A model generated the notes under the pieces. It was not told where the DNA came from. It worked only from the letters and a program-made list of their open reading frames with translations, and did not search any database. A stretch of DNA of 64,000 bases from Lepiota brunneoincarnata (lineage: Eukaryota; Basidiomycota; Agaricomycetes; Agaricales; Agaricaceae): assembly GCA_023014365.1 (NCBI GenBank), contig JAEBUN010000040.1:186001-250000 (forward strand), read 5' to 3'. Positions 34,420-46,010 of this stretch are shown piece by piece. Every line of letters begins with the position of its first letter. Positions within the stretch are counted from its first letter, which is position 1. Both the position numbers and the translations under genes were made by a program.

Positions 34420-35574
34420 GGGCCTTAAGAATTTGCCACATGCGGTACCACCACCTACCGCCCACTACCACCACCTTACATTAATATTATAGACTTTATA
34501 TACTTATAATCAATGTTAATACCTGCTAATAAACACTTGTTGTTACTCCAATACCATGGTTTAATGGCCTGCCACATATTATTATACATAACTGCCAGGA
34601 ATACTGTATCCTACCCCCACACTACTGTAACATTACTGTGCACTCCTGCACACTACTGCCACACTACAGCCAGAGTTATGGCATGCTACTGTGACACTAC
34701 TGTATACTGCTGCCATGCTGCTGCCAGGGTACAGTACACTACTGTAACACTACTGCCAGGGTTTCTGAACTGAAAGGGTAATAGGTGAGGTGTTTGGGGG
34801 TTTAGGTATGCAAGCATCACAATACCTGTCTGTTGTTGAGGCTTCTATCCAGTTTATGTATGTATAGTAGTGAAAATACGACAAAATTGAGCAATTTAAT
34901 AAACACTGCTTAACGCGTGGACTTGAGACAACCTGGGATGATAAAGGGGTGTCATATGAGTGACCTCCAATGGCTGGGATGTCAAGGCAAGGCAAAACAA
35001 GGTAGGAAAAGGGAAATAGAGCGAAAGAGAGAAAGAGGGAGAGAAGACTTCAAATATGGGTTAAGCTTTGTGAATAAAATAAGGTGCCTACAAAATACAT
35101 AGGGTATCTACATTCTGGTAATAGTGAAGCTCATGTATGCTCTAAAAATATTAAAGAAAGAAGTGGAGATGGAAGAAATATGAGGATGGAGGAATACAAG
35201 AATAATGGAAATTGGTAGCTACTGTTCATCTAGAATATCCTACAGTCCTTCAATATTCTCAGGGCATGCCCAGATTAATTACCAAGGAATAGAGAGGGGA
35301 TGAATTCAAGTCAGGAGGAGGGGATATTGTCACTCTGAGGGCTTTTGATCCGAGTTTCTGACATTTCTCTGAGGTATGTCATGTAGGAATGGTTAGTTTA
35401 GTCAATAAATAGCCACTATACTACTGTATATTGTACCTATATTATTGTACACTACTGCTACATTACTACACATTACTGCCACATTACTGCACATTACCAC
35501 CAAATTACTGTGATACTACTGTGACACACATGTGTGGTAGTGCGGTAGCGGTGGCAGCAAATTCATCATGCCCC
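34420..35574. mobile_element. Non-autonomous hAT-like element, 1155 bp
   Basis: Inserted in the integrase of element A. Flanks ACACCTTC (34412-34419, 35575-35582) are an 8-bp duplication, the size made by hAT transposases. Ends TGGGCCTTAAGAATTTGCC and, inverted, GGGGCATGATGAATTTGC match imperfectly. Near both ends are degenerate CACTACTGC/GTAGTG repeats. No transposase frame. Because the duplication can be drawn as 8-10 bp, a MULE-type origin is not excluded. Confidence 0.65.
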
Positions 35575-35582
35575 ACACCTTC

Positions 35583-36131
35583 CATGCAACTACACCCATT
35601 AGAACTTGGCATCATATGTAGTGTGTCCACATGTAGCACTTGGAATATCAATGGTGTGGGCATTACTATTGGCAGCATCTCAATGATCACCTTTTGCTAT
35701 TGCTGGCATAGATGGCATGATTGCACATACCAAGCTATGTCTCCTTCAACTTCCAGCCACCAGAACCTCAGCGTTATTAGCTTAGTGGTTGCGTATATTC
35801 CTCTGTGTCCTAGGAAGTTGTGGCTGGCTCACAACATATACATATGTTGCTCCTTATCCACTACTAGCTGATGTTGACTGCTAGGACTTGTCCTATACAG
35901 CCTCCCATTGTTATCCAAGAACAAATGCTCCACCATATGTTTAAACTTTTGCAGATCTGGCTCATCCAAGCCTTCAGCTACACTACTGCCCCCTGTTTTC
36001 AGGTATTCCCTGACTTTGGGTATTCTTTTGTCTTGTATTTGCACTGTATCTGTCCTATGGGATTCATCATATGCTTCCTCTATCTCAGTCGACTTTTCTT
36101 CTTTGAAATCTGGTACTAGCCTGACATCCAT
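35583..36131 (-). pseudogene. Element A integrase N-terminal region and linker
   Basis: Minus strand. The catalytic Asp block VDTLHMMPSSNGCS is near 35640, the zinc module at about 35840-35720, and the linker LQKFKHMVEHLFLDNNGRLYR near 35930. It ends at the LTR inserted at 36132. Confidence 0.85.
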
Positions 36132-37437
36132 TGATACGCTGATTTCACACCTATACATGAATTCCATACTCCAGAACGATTCTCTACATAGAATCATTGA
36201 CTATATCATTAAAGAACTCTATAGAGGATTGGTACTATGTCCCGTAGTAGCCAGTTCGACTGAACTGAGGATATTCAAGCCTCGGAAGTGTTCAAACCAG
36301 CTCATTATCACTAAGCTTAGTGAACCAAGCTATCAGAACACTCTCCAGAGGGATTCCAGACTCTACATAGCCTATTGAGTATACTCCGGTTGCATCAAGG
36401 GACCTTACAAGCAGTTTTCTGATGAACTCGGATTTGTTGGAACCTAAAGAATGTATATAGCAGCTGTCTCAGGTGTATTACACCCATAGTGAGCCCAATA
36501 ATGATGACTGGACCACGGAATGGAACATCCAATGCTCAGGAGGTGACAACCGATGCCCAAAACCCTAGAAATATCAAAGACTCCTAATTAACAAGTGCTT
36601 TGTGGGTCCCGGCACCTTGGCATACTGCCTAACTGAGATTAATTACAATGGATCAAGGGATTGTCCATATGCTATACATTCCGATCATAATTGATCTGGA
36701 GGCTTAAACGCGCTTGCATGGACGCAGAATAATGCAGACGAGCATAGAGCACATCTGGCTGGATTGCCATTTGTCAATCAGAGAAAAACCCATAACCCAG
36801 GGCAAGGTAGAAATGCTGCCAAACCTTCCAAAATGTTCTACAGTACCTGTAACAATTAAGCTTATTGTTTTCTGTTTCATATTTACTATCTCTCGTATGT
36901 ATCTAAACAATATAAATATGGTTATGCTTGTTCATGGAGAAGCAAGAGGTCTCACCCCTGCTTCCACACACAAGTCTGCAAGCCATGATCAAGAACAGTT
37001 TCAGAGGACTATTTAGTGTGCATCGTTAAGTGTGATTTCTTCAGTCATCGACCAACCCAGAGACAGAGGCAGAGAACAGAGTCCAGAGTTTAGAGTTCCA
37101 GAGTGCTAGAGACAGAGACAGAGACAGAGACAGAGAACAGAGTTCAGAGACCAGAGACCAGAGACTAGAGACCCTGCGCTTTGAATTGACAGGGATTCTC
37201 CTTTCATTGTTGTACCATATGGCTAAGATAACTTCAATGGCTGTTTGTTAACCTCTAAAACACTACTCTCTTGAATTTTGCTGTCAGAACACACCCCCAG
37301 AACACCCCAAAAGATGAAACTGTTCATTATCTATCTCATACCACTTGTATTAGCTTACGCTTATCGAATTTCAGCTAAGCTTAGTGAAAACAAGCCCTCT
37401 ATCTATATTAAAATCCACAAACATTTCTACCTTTTCA
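36132..37437 (+). mobile_element. LTR copy E inside element A, plus strand
   Basis: 1306-bp family LTR, TGATACGCTG...CTTTTCA, solo. Flanks CCAT and ATGG do not match as a duplication. About 270 bp of element A pol (equivalent to 28545-28810 in B) is missing at the junction, so insertion or later recombination deleted target sequence. Confidence 0.88.
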
Positions 37438-38790
37438 ATGGACTGTCTCATTACTGGGATAGTATTGTCTCCTGGACAGTCCATCCAGCCCAAATGTCTT
37501 CCCTTCTTTGTGTACTAGTGTGAAGTGGAATGACCTAATAAAGTCCACCCAATGATTTACAGTAGTGTTTGGGAGCTTCCCTGGGTTGTTTAACATCCCA
37601 AAGAGAAACTTCACATCTGTTTCAACCACTAGGTTTCTCAATCCCCACAGTAAATATTTCTCTTGTTCCAGCACCATTCTTAAGCTGCATAGCTCTCGCT
37701 TGGGCTGAGAATACCTCTGCTGTCTCTTGTCCAATAATATCAACCCAAACTTCACATAATGCATAAGCTTAGCATCTTCTCCATCTCTCTGATATATGTA
37801 GTATCCCACCACCCTCCATGAGGTATCCACGGCTACTACTATGGGTTAATTACTCAGAAATTTGGGGTTCCTGGTTGGGAAACAGTGCTGAATTGCATCT
37901 TTCAGCTCCTGTTGCACTTTCCATTTGTTTTCTCCCCATTCAAACTCTTGTCCCTTCTTAAGCTTTTCATATAGAGGTGTAGCAATGGCTATGAACTTCA
38001 GGATATGATTCCTGTAGCGTGTAGCTATTCCTAGAAAACCCCTTAGCTCTGAGACATTCTTGCAATCCCCCCATCTTAATATCTTCCCAATGGTGTCTGT
38101 GGTGGGCAACCATCCTTTATAGGAGCATTCAAAACCCACTACGGTGATTTCATCAGCGCAGATAGTTGTCTTGGGCCCAAAGAAGGTTCCCCCTACATAT
38201 TTCATCCTCTGTAGAATCTTATTGACTGTCTGCATGTGTTCCCATACAAATTATTGGATCCCTGGGTTCTCTTTCAACATCTCATCAGTGCCATCTGGTA
38301 GCTCATATCTAGTTTTTGGTCCTCTGATAGGTACATCATCTATGTATGGCATTGTGTATTCTGGTATCTCACTGGCTAGGATCACTGTTACATCCTCATG
38401 AAATATAGGCACTGAATTGGTCCATCCCATAGGTAGCATCACTAAGTGTAGCACTCCAAAAGGTGTCTGGAACATTGTCAAGTCCTGAGATGACTCAGCT
38501 AACAACCACTTGTCATAGCCAACATACAGGTCCAGAATGCCTCCACAAGCTCTGCCTGCAAAGTGCATTGCCAAATCTTCCGTTGCTGGTGGCAGTCCTG
38601 AATGCACTATCATCACTCTGTTCAGCGGTTCCAAGCTGTGTACCAGTCTCAAGCTTTTTCCATCTTTCTTTACCACACAGAACCATCTGGATCTATAGGA
38701 TGAGTTCAATGGCTCATATACACCAGCACTAATCTTTCTCTTTATAATGGCACAGACTTCATCATAGATTGCTGGTGGAATTGGAATGGG
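37438..38790 (-). pseudogene. Element A reverse transcriptase and RNase H
   Basis: Minus strand. RT starts near 38709 (SLRLVHSLEPLNRVMIVHSG) and has PYIDDVPIRGPKTRY near 38347-38300. RNase H shows a VDTSWRVVGYYIYQRDG block near 37830 and VVETDVKFLFGMLNN near 37620. A TAA and a frame change near 37846 separate them. Same architecture as element B. Confidence 0.9.
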
Positions 38791-40440
38791 CTTCCTCCAC
38801 CCAAGGAGTATGTTCTACTGTTGGTATCTTGATCAGCAGGAAGAAATCTTCCCTAAAACATCCCCTCTCCTCATCTGTTCATGTGAATGCTTTCTCTTGA
38901 AGCATCATGACCTGGTGCATCAGCTTTCTTTCATCTGGCCACAAAAAATCCCCTGCATGGGCTTCATCCAGCTTAAGCTTACGCTCCTCAGTATATCTGC
39001 CTGTTGGGGCAAATTCTGGAGGATGCATGCTAAGCTTAGGCATTCCTGCCAGTGGGTCCCCTTTTATTTCTCGTTTTATCCTGAATCTCTCCAGGTAAAT
39101 CACCCAACACTGGCCTCACTTTTAAGGCAACTGGTTTATATTTCTTCCCAGCCAGGCATTGTACTGTATCTTTGTCATCTCCTTCAGTTTCGAAGACAGT
39201 TATTCCCTGACCCTCAGTATCCTGTGTGTTGGCGATGCACCCTAGGCACAATAACACCTGTTGCTTTATCTTCTTGTGGACAGTCCTCCTTGTGTATGAT
39301 TTGGTCAATGAACATTAGCTGTAGCTCAGCCTCTGAGAAGCTTCCTTTTGCTAAGCTTAGTGTTTGTGTGATGACAGGGCCCTTCTCCTCATCATAGTCT
39401 ATTATACAAGCCACCTCTCCTTGTCTCTCAGCCAACTCATCAATTTGACTGTTTTCTCTAAGCTTAGGAGGATTACACTCTCCTTCGAGCATAAGTTGGT
39501 AACACAGCCCTTTCTCTGGTATTTGGGTCCATAATAACCAAGGTTTGCTTGCCACTGGCACTATTCCTGACTTCACTAGCCATCATTACATCAAATGGTC
39601 ATCCCAGCAGTACTTGATACATGGGGGTTGTGAATGATGTGAACTTGCAAATAGATTGTGACCCCCCCACAGGTAAAGCCTACATTCTTTGCCAACCCAC
39701 AAGTCTTTTCAACCTGCCCATTTGCACTCTGCAAATTAATTGTAGTGTCTGGGTCCCAAGAGACTTGACAAGCAATTGCTGCTTCCTGACTCATGGATAT
39801 GATCTGTGACCCACTATCTAGCAAGGCCTCTTCCTGCTGAATCCCTTTTATCAGAGTTGGAACTACTCTCAATAGTTCACATTCTTTAGCAATAAACACT
39901 TGCCATCCCCCTGTCTCTTCTGGGAAGTGACTCCAAGTACTGCATGATTGGATCCTGAGCTACCCAGGCTTGGGTTTCCAAGCCTTCTCGGAGCACTGTA
40001 TCATACTTCTGAGGGCCATCTGCTAGCTCCATTATCATGACCTGTACCAGCCCACTATTAATCTCTATATCTTCTGTATCATTGTCCCAGGGCCTAACTC
40101 CTGCTATTAAGCTTTGGTTTGTGGGTACCCGTTTTCTCATAATTCGCTCTCTATAAGTGTTCCTGTATATTGGTGACAATGCCAAGAGTTCTCCATGTGA
40201 TACTGAGGCTGCTTGCTTCAATACCCTGCTGAGTACTTCCTCAACATCAACATTCCTCTCTATAGGGGCCTGGTGCTTATATACAGGCTCCTTCCTTGAT
40301 GGTTCCATCCTTCTGACAGGCAGCAGTGGTTTTACATTTCTATATGGTAGTTCCCCTGCCACTGCACATGTTGGTTTCTCTGTTGTCTGCTCTATTTCCT
40401 CATTTTCTGATTCTTCTGATTGCTCAGAATCCAACATGTC
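38791..40440 (-). pseudogene. Element A protease and linkers
   Basis: Minus strand. Protease motif LLDSGSQIISMSQE near 39830-39790, then LAKNVGFTCGGVTIYLQVH, followed by linker blocks shared with B and C (SLAKGSFSEAELQLMF near 39340). The LSPIYRNTYRERIMRKRVP block is near 40175-40120 at the right. Confidence 0.88.
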
Positions 40441-42140
40441 CTCAGGAGTCTGTCCTCTGGTGAAGGCGACCTTCTTCCTCAGAGTCGGCTCCTTCCTCAA
40501 ACCTTTTAGAAACCTGACTCCAAGTTCCAAGTCTTCATGCCACTTCTGGTGTCCAAATACTGGCTTGCCAAGGGTGTACCATCTGTCAAACCACTATGCT
40601 TAGCCTGTATCTGGGCCAATTATTCAGCCAAAGACTGTCTCTCGACATTATCATCCTTTCTGGTCATAAGCTTAACCTTTGGGGTACTCCCTAGCATGGA
40701 TAGCAGCTGTCTCCAACATTTCCATGTACTGCTTCAGATGGCAGATTTCTTCTTCCTTCCACTGGTGACCTTTGGTTTTCTGACCTCAGGATCATTCTCT
40801 GTGCAAACACCATTGGCACTGGCACTTGTGGTAACTCAGGCTCAACCTCCAGCAGTTCTGGTATCTGAACAAAGAGTTGTCCCTTTGTTGCATAGTACTT
40901 CACCTACTTTCTCTTTAATAGGCCCTTCTCCTCGAGGGATACTCAAGCTGTCTCCCATATATATTTTGTTCCCTTCAACTCTAATTCAGCTGGCTTGTTT
41001 ATCTGCCTCCATGGCTGGGCAGAAACACCAGCTATGCCCTAATAACCAGCAGTAGAAACACTTGCAATCAGAAAGTAACCCTAACGGCCCACTTCCAGTG
41101 TTTCTCTGCATGTGATTATAGCTGGCATGGTTATGTCCATCCTTGTGTACTTGTAAATAACTTGACTAGCTCTTGGTTCAAGACTACTGCCAGTGACTTC
41201 AGGCACTTCTCCACTTCGAGAATGAATCACCTTTTGAAGTCCAAGACTTTATGCTCCTCATTCATTGCAATGCCTCTACTCTCTGCACAGAGTTCCCTCA
41301 ATCATTGCACTGAGCCCTGTTCAGCTGCCACAGTCTTGGGATACTCTTTCTTTAATCTCTCTACGAAGCCTGTCCAGCTTCCTGCTAGGAACTCCACAAA
41401 ACTCATCCACTCTTCACAGATATCCTGGTCCACATATGACACTGTCCAGTTTATCCTTTCTGCATCATCTACCATCTTCGTTATCATGAAGAGACATTCC
41501 AGCATCCAGAGATAATTTCTCAATGTCTGTGGTTTTGATGCATCCCATCTGGGAGCATTATTGCAAAAGGGGATTGGCATATGCTCATGCCCCATTTTAC
41601 TAGCTGTAGTCATCGTAGACAGCATAGTGTGGTTTGTCTGTACAGTCAGAGTTGACTGTGATATCTGTGGTACTGTAGAGGCACCAGGAGGGTCCATATG
41701 AAACAAGTTTAGGTTTGGAAATGCTAAGCTTAGCGTAGGAATGGTCTGACTATCCTGGTTTTTGGTGTGCAGAATATGTGCTATCTTGTGAGCTGAGGCT
41801 GGAAGCCTTATAGTAATTCTGGGCACAGTAGAGATCAGTGGTACAGCTTCTCTCAATACTGCAACTGCTGAACCACTTGCTGTGTTCACAGCTATAGAAC
41901 TAGTAGGATCTTTTCACTTTTGAGAGGTACTAGTGGCAATGAGGCCTTCAGAACCTTCTGGACAATTAGAATTGCAAGTAGTTCTCTGTTTTGGGGGGTT
42001 GACCTTCCTGAGACTGCTCTTGAAGGACATTTTGGGCAGCTTTATGGTCTTTGCTTGAACCTTTTCTGCTTTGCAGGTGAAAGGCAGGCCAGTGTCCAAG
42101 TCTTTTGGTGTTTGTCTCATGAAATTCAACTGAAAACCCC
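40441..42140 (-). pseudogene. Element A gag
   Basis: Most complete gag of the family in the window. The N-terminal part starts near 42124 (RQTPKDLDTGLPFTCK). The basic MSFKSSLRKVNPPKQRT is near 42030. The capsid is at about 41600-41240, with NNAPRWDASKPQTLRNYLW and DICEEWMSFVEFLAGSW, and the nucleocapsid region is near 41050. Stops include one near 41914 and one near 41302. Confidence 0.85.
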
Positions 42141-42157
42141 CCTCACGGTGGGCTCCA
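42141..42157 (-). other. Primer-binding site of element A
   Basis: CCTCACGGTGGGCTCCA, the reverse complement of the element C primer site, two bases inside the 5' LTR boundary at 42160. Confidence 0.75.
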
Positions 42158-42260
42158 GATGAAAAGGTAGAAACATTTGTGGGTTTTAATATAGATAAAG
42201 GGCTTGTTTTCACTAAGCTTAGCCAAAATTTGATAAGCTTAAGTTAATAGAAGTAGTATG

Positions 42261-42972
42261 TGTTATAATCCTTGCTCCTTCTGTATCCAAGGATAACTGG
42301 AGAAGGCCTTCAATCACTCTACAAGGTGTCTGAGACAGTTGGCCTTGCAGAGCTTAGTGGATCACACTCAATGAGATAATGAGGGAACACGCCAAGTTAA
42401 GGCAGAGAGAGGTTAACAACCGCTGTTAACAAGATTAAAGCTTAAGGCTTTAATCTCTACTTGTACAGGCCTTTATATACCTATGAGATACCATATACTC
42501 ATTATAGGTTATTGGGCTATCCTACTTGTCCTGCACAGTCTTGACCATGATGCACATCCTAGCTGATGGCATCCTACTGTTATTTATATCTTACAATGAG
42601 TCAGTGTCCTCGTTCTCCATTCCACTGCTGTGCAATGTTCCATTGCTTTCTTTTGACTCATAACTCTCTTCTCCCAATCCTATCTCCATGGATCCTTCTC
42701 CATTCTTGCTCTCCATTCTCTTGGTGCTTCCATCTGTACTGGAGGTTGGATCAGTCAATCCATAGCTATCTTCTTTGTCCTTGGGGTATTCCAGGATATC
42801 CTCCAGGGTTATCTCCATTCCTGCATCTCTTGCCAGGTCCTGCATGGCATTATAGTACTCCTCTTCTTTGTCTTCATATTCCTGCGCTTGTAGCTGGTCT
42901 GTGGTCTCCTGTACCCATCTTGTAAAGTCAAATAGTTGTTCTTGTTCCTCTTGATCTGGACTGTTCATAACA
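42261..42972 (-). mobile_element. LTR-type insertion of 712 bp with an internal ORF
   Basis: Perfect 5-bp duplication GTATG (42256-42260, 42973-42977) and ends TGTTAT...ATAACA. A TATATAAAGG box reads on the minus strand near 42475, supporting minus orientation. The coding frame at 42591-42968 lies in the U3-like part. Probably a solo LTR with an ORF in U3; a short non-autonomous element is the alternative. Confidence 0.75.
42591..42968 (-). CDS. Acidic 125-residue protein encoded in the 712-bp LTR
   Basis: Uninterrupted minus-strand frame of 125 codons starting 5 bases inside the element end (MNSPDQEEQEQLFDFTRWVQ). Very acidic and Gln/Ser-rich, with likely helical segments (TTDQLQAQEYEDKEEEYYNA). 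No family recognised. An intact frame in such a degraded neighbourhood suggests a recent insertion or recent coding function. It could be the start of a gag-like protein or an LTR-specific protein. Confidence 0.5.
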   Translation of the reverse strand: MNSPDQEEQEQLFDFTRWVQETTDQLQAQEYEDKEEEYYNAMQDLARDAGMEITLEDILEYPKDKEDSYGLTDPTSSTDGSTKRMESKNGEGSMEIGLGEESYESKESNGTLHSSGMENEDTDSL

Positions 42973-44174
42973 GTATGAGATAGATAATGAACAGTTTTGT
43001 CTTTTAGGGTGTTCTGGGAGTGCATTCTGACAGCAAAATTCAAGAGAGTAGTGTTTTTAGAGGTTAACAAACAGCCGTTGAAGTTATCTTAGCCATATGG
43101 TGCAACAGTGAAAGGAGAATCTCTGTCAATTCAAAGCGCAGGGTCTCTAGTCTCTGGTCTCTGGTCTCTGAACTCTGTTCTCTGTCTCTGTCTCTATCTC
43201 TAACACTCTGGAACTCTAAACTCTGGACTCTGTTCTCTGTCTCTGTCTCTGGGTTGGTCGATGACTGAAGAAATCACACTTAACAACACACACTAAATAG
43301 TCCTCTGAAACCATTCTTGATCACAGCTTGCAGACTTGCATGTGGAAGCAGGGGTGAGACCTCTTGCTTCTCCATGAACAAGCGCAACTATATTTATATT
43401 GTTTAGATACATATGAGGGATAGTAAATATGAAATAGAAAACAATAAGCTTAATTGTTACAGGCACTGTAGAACATTTTGGAAGGTTCAGTAGTATTTCT
43501 ACCTTGCCCTGGGTTATGGGTTTTCCTCTGATTAACGAATGGCAATCCAGCCAGGTATGTTCCATACTCATCTGCATTATTCTGTGTCCATGTGAGCGCA
43601 TTAAGCCTCCAGATCAATTATGATCAGAATGTATAGCAGATGGACAATCCCTTGATCCATTGTAATTAATCTCAGTTAGGCAGTATGCCAAGGTGCCAGG
43701 ACCCACAAAGCACTTGTTAATTATGAGTCTTTGATATTTCTAGGGTTTTGGGCATTGGGTGTCACCTCCCAAACATTGGATGTTCCATTCCGTGGTCCGG
43801 TCATCATTATTGGGCTCACTATAGGTGTAATACACTTGTGACAGCTGCTAAGTACATTCTTTATGTTCAAACACATTCAAGTTCATCAGAAAACTGCTTG
43901 TAAGGTCCCTTGATGTGACTGGAGTATACTTGATAGGCTATGTAGAGTCCTGAATCCCTCCAGGGAGCATTCTGATAGCTTGGTTCACTAAGCTTAGTGA
44001 TAATGAACTGGCTTGAACACTTGAGGCTTGAATATCCTTAATTCAGTCAAACTGGCTACTATGGGACATAGTACCAATCCTCTATAGAGGTCTTTAATGA
44101 TATAGCCAATGATTCTATGTAGAGAATCATTCTGGAGTACAGAATTCATGTATAGGTGTGAAATCAGTGTATCA

Positions 44175-45068
44175 ATGATGCACACTAAATAGTCCTCTGA
44201 AACCATTCTTGATCATGGCTCACAGACTTGTATGTGGAAGTGGGGGTGAGACCTCTTGCCTCTTCACGAATAAGCACAACTGTATTTATATTATATAGAT
44301 ACATGTGAGAAATAGTAAATACAAAATAGAAAACAATAAGCTTAATTGTTACAGGCACTGTAGAATATTTTGGAAGGTTCAGCAGCCTTTCTACCTTGCC
44401 CTATGTTATGGGTTTTTCTCTAATTGATGAATGACAATCCAGCCAGACATGTTCTATGCTTGTCTGCATTATTCTTTGTCCACACAAGCATGTTAAGCCC
44501 CTAGATCAATTATGATTGGAATGTATAGCAGATGGACAATTCCTTGATCCATTATAATTAATCTCAGTTAGGCCATATGCCAAGGTGCCAGGACCCACAA
44601 AGCACTCATTCATTATGAGTCTTTGATATGTCTAGGTTTTTGGGCATTGGTCGTCGCCTCCTGAACATTGGATGTTCCATCCCAAGGTCCAGTCATCATT
44701 ATTGAGCTCACTATAGGCATAATACACCTACAACAGCCACTATGTACATTCTTTAGGTTCAAATGAATCCAAGTTCATCAGAAAACTACTTGTAAAGTCC
44801 CTTGATATAACCAGAGTATACTTGATAGGCTATGTAGAGTCCTGAATCCCTCTGGAGAGCATTCTGGTAGCTTGGTTCACTAAGCTTATTGTTAATGAGC
44901 TGGTTTGAACAATTCTGAGGCTCGAATATCCTTAATTTGGTCAAACTGGCTAGTATGGGACATAGTACCAATACTTTATAGAGTTCTTTAATGACATAGC
45001 CAATGATTCTATGTAGAGAATCATTCTGGAGTACAGAATTCATGTATAGGCATGAAATCAGTGTATCA
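44175..45068 (-). repeat. LTR copy F, partial, at the right edge of the nested block
   Basis: Begins in the middle of the LTR (ATGATGCACACTAAATAG), immediately after the end of the element A 5' LTR. Ends at the standard TGTATCA (45068) followed by CTGG. Most likely the LTR into which element A inserted, its left part since lost. Confidence 0.85.
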
Positions 45069-45258
45069 CTGGACTTTTATAGTAGGAGCATAGCCACACT
45101 CAGTAGTATATAAGGATACAGTACATCACCATGTATCCTTATCTTAGTGTTATAAAGTTCTTACCTCCTATACCTCTTTGCCTTAAACCAGCTAGACTTA
45201 TAGTGCTCTGTTGTCTCCAAGTCACACCTAGTAGGACAAGACCAAGTCTGCATAGACA
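45069..45258 (-). repeat. Element D LTR, promoter part
   Basis: Begins with CTGG, the copy of 4590-4593. On the minus strand it reads TGTCTATGCAG ... CTATAAAAGTCCAG, so a TATA box lies about 10 bp before the junction. Joined to 4593-4222 it gives an LTR with TGTCTA/TAGACA ends. Inference only: the 3' LTR of D is outside the window for comparison. Confidence 0.5.
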
Positions 45259-45795
45259 TCTTGCCTTGAATGCCATGCTACTCAAGAGTGAACCCCTAAC
45301 CTGGGTAACAAAACCCACCAAAAATGCTGCTGAACCTGCTATCAAGAGTGCAGAACTGGCTATGGAACCTTCTGGACCTAAAGGCAAGTAACCTGTGTGT
45401 TGTGTTGCAGGTCAACATATTCCAAGTCAATGTATCCTGAAGCCAACATGGAAGGCCCAAAGGGACACAGATCTTGGCCTGACCACCCTCACAACCTTTT
45501 TTACAGCTCAAAAATGTGTGTTTATTTTCACTTATTTAGCTTTTTCATATTCTTACCTGAGCAACACCTACAGTGCCTCCTGTTGAGGATCCACCCACCT
45601 CAAGGCCCCAAGCTGGCTGCTCTGGAGGTAAAACTAGTGTTCTCAATGCTGGTAAGTTGATGCATGGAGCCGATATTCCTTCTGAAGAGGAGGTAGCCAC
45701 TCAAATGGCTCTTGTTTGTGATAATGAAGGTATGTTTTGCTATGCCCTGAACTTTGTTATCTATCATGCTGACAATATGTATTGAACTGTCTGGC

Positions 45796-46010
45796 CTCCC
45801 TCCCATTTTTGCTATATGGCTCCCACCCCCTTGTTTTCACTATATGGTTCCCTTCCCCTTGTTTTCACTATGTGGTTCCCTTCCCCTTGTTTTCACTATG
45901 TGGTTCCCTTCTCCTCATTTTCACTATGTGGCTTCCTCCCCCTCATTTTTGCTACATGGCTTCCTCTCTCATTTTTGCTATGTGGCTCCCTCCCCTGCTG
46001 TGATTTTACT
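45796..46010 (+). repeat. Minisatellite of about 28 bp in an intron of hAT gene 1
   Basis: Seven to eight units of the form TTTTCACTATGTGGTTCCCT followed by TCCCCTTG, slowly changing from left to right. All lie in one pyrimidine-rich intronic stretch on this strand. Confidence 0.85.

Larger units (their letters stand above)
42160..44174 (-). repeat. 5' LTR of element A, split by a 712-bp insertion
   Basis: TGAAAAGG at 42160 to TGTATCA at 44174. It is interrupted at 42261-42972. Removing the insert and one GTATG copy leaves about 1298 bp, the family length. Confidence 0.9.
4594..45068. mobile_element. Nested block of one Ty3 family, flanked by CTGG duplications
   Basis: Both outer ends are the same LTR terminus (TGATACAC) pointing outward, in opposite orientation: plus at 4594, minus at 45068. 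CTGG occurs at 4590-4593 and 45069-45072. Four bases is the duplication size seen for other insertions of this LTR family (9262-9265/10569-10572 and 19205-19208/33252-33255). Inside are elements C, A and B, solo or partial LTRs of the family, and insertions of unrelated families. Two outward U3 ends cannot come from one simple insertion. An inversion or a joint integration of two cDNAs would fit. Confidence 0.55.

Noticed and set aside
4594..45068. Reading the repeated 1.3-kb unit as a satellite or as terminal repeats of one giant element (for example a Starship)
   Set aside because: The units carry LTR hallmarks (TG...CA ends, adjacent primer site and polypurine tract, 4-bp duplications) and flank Ty3 gag-pol. 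No Starship-type tyrosine recombinase captain was seen.
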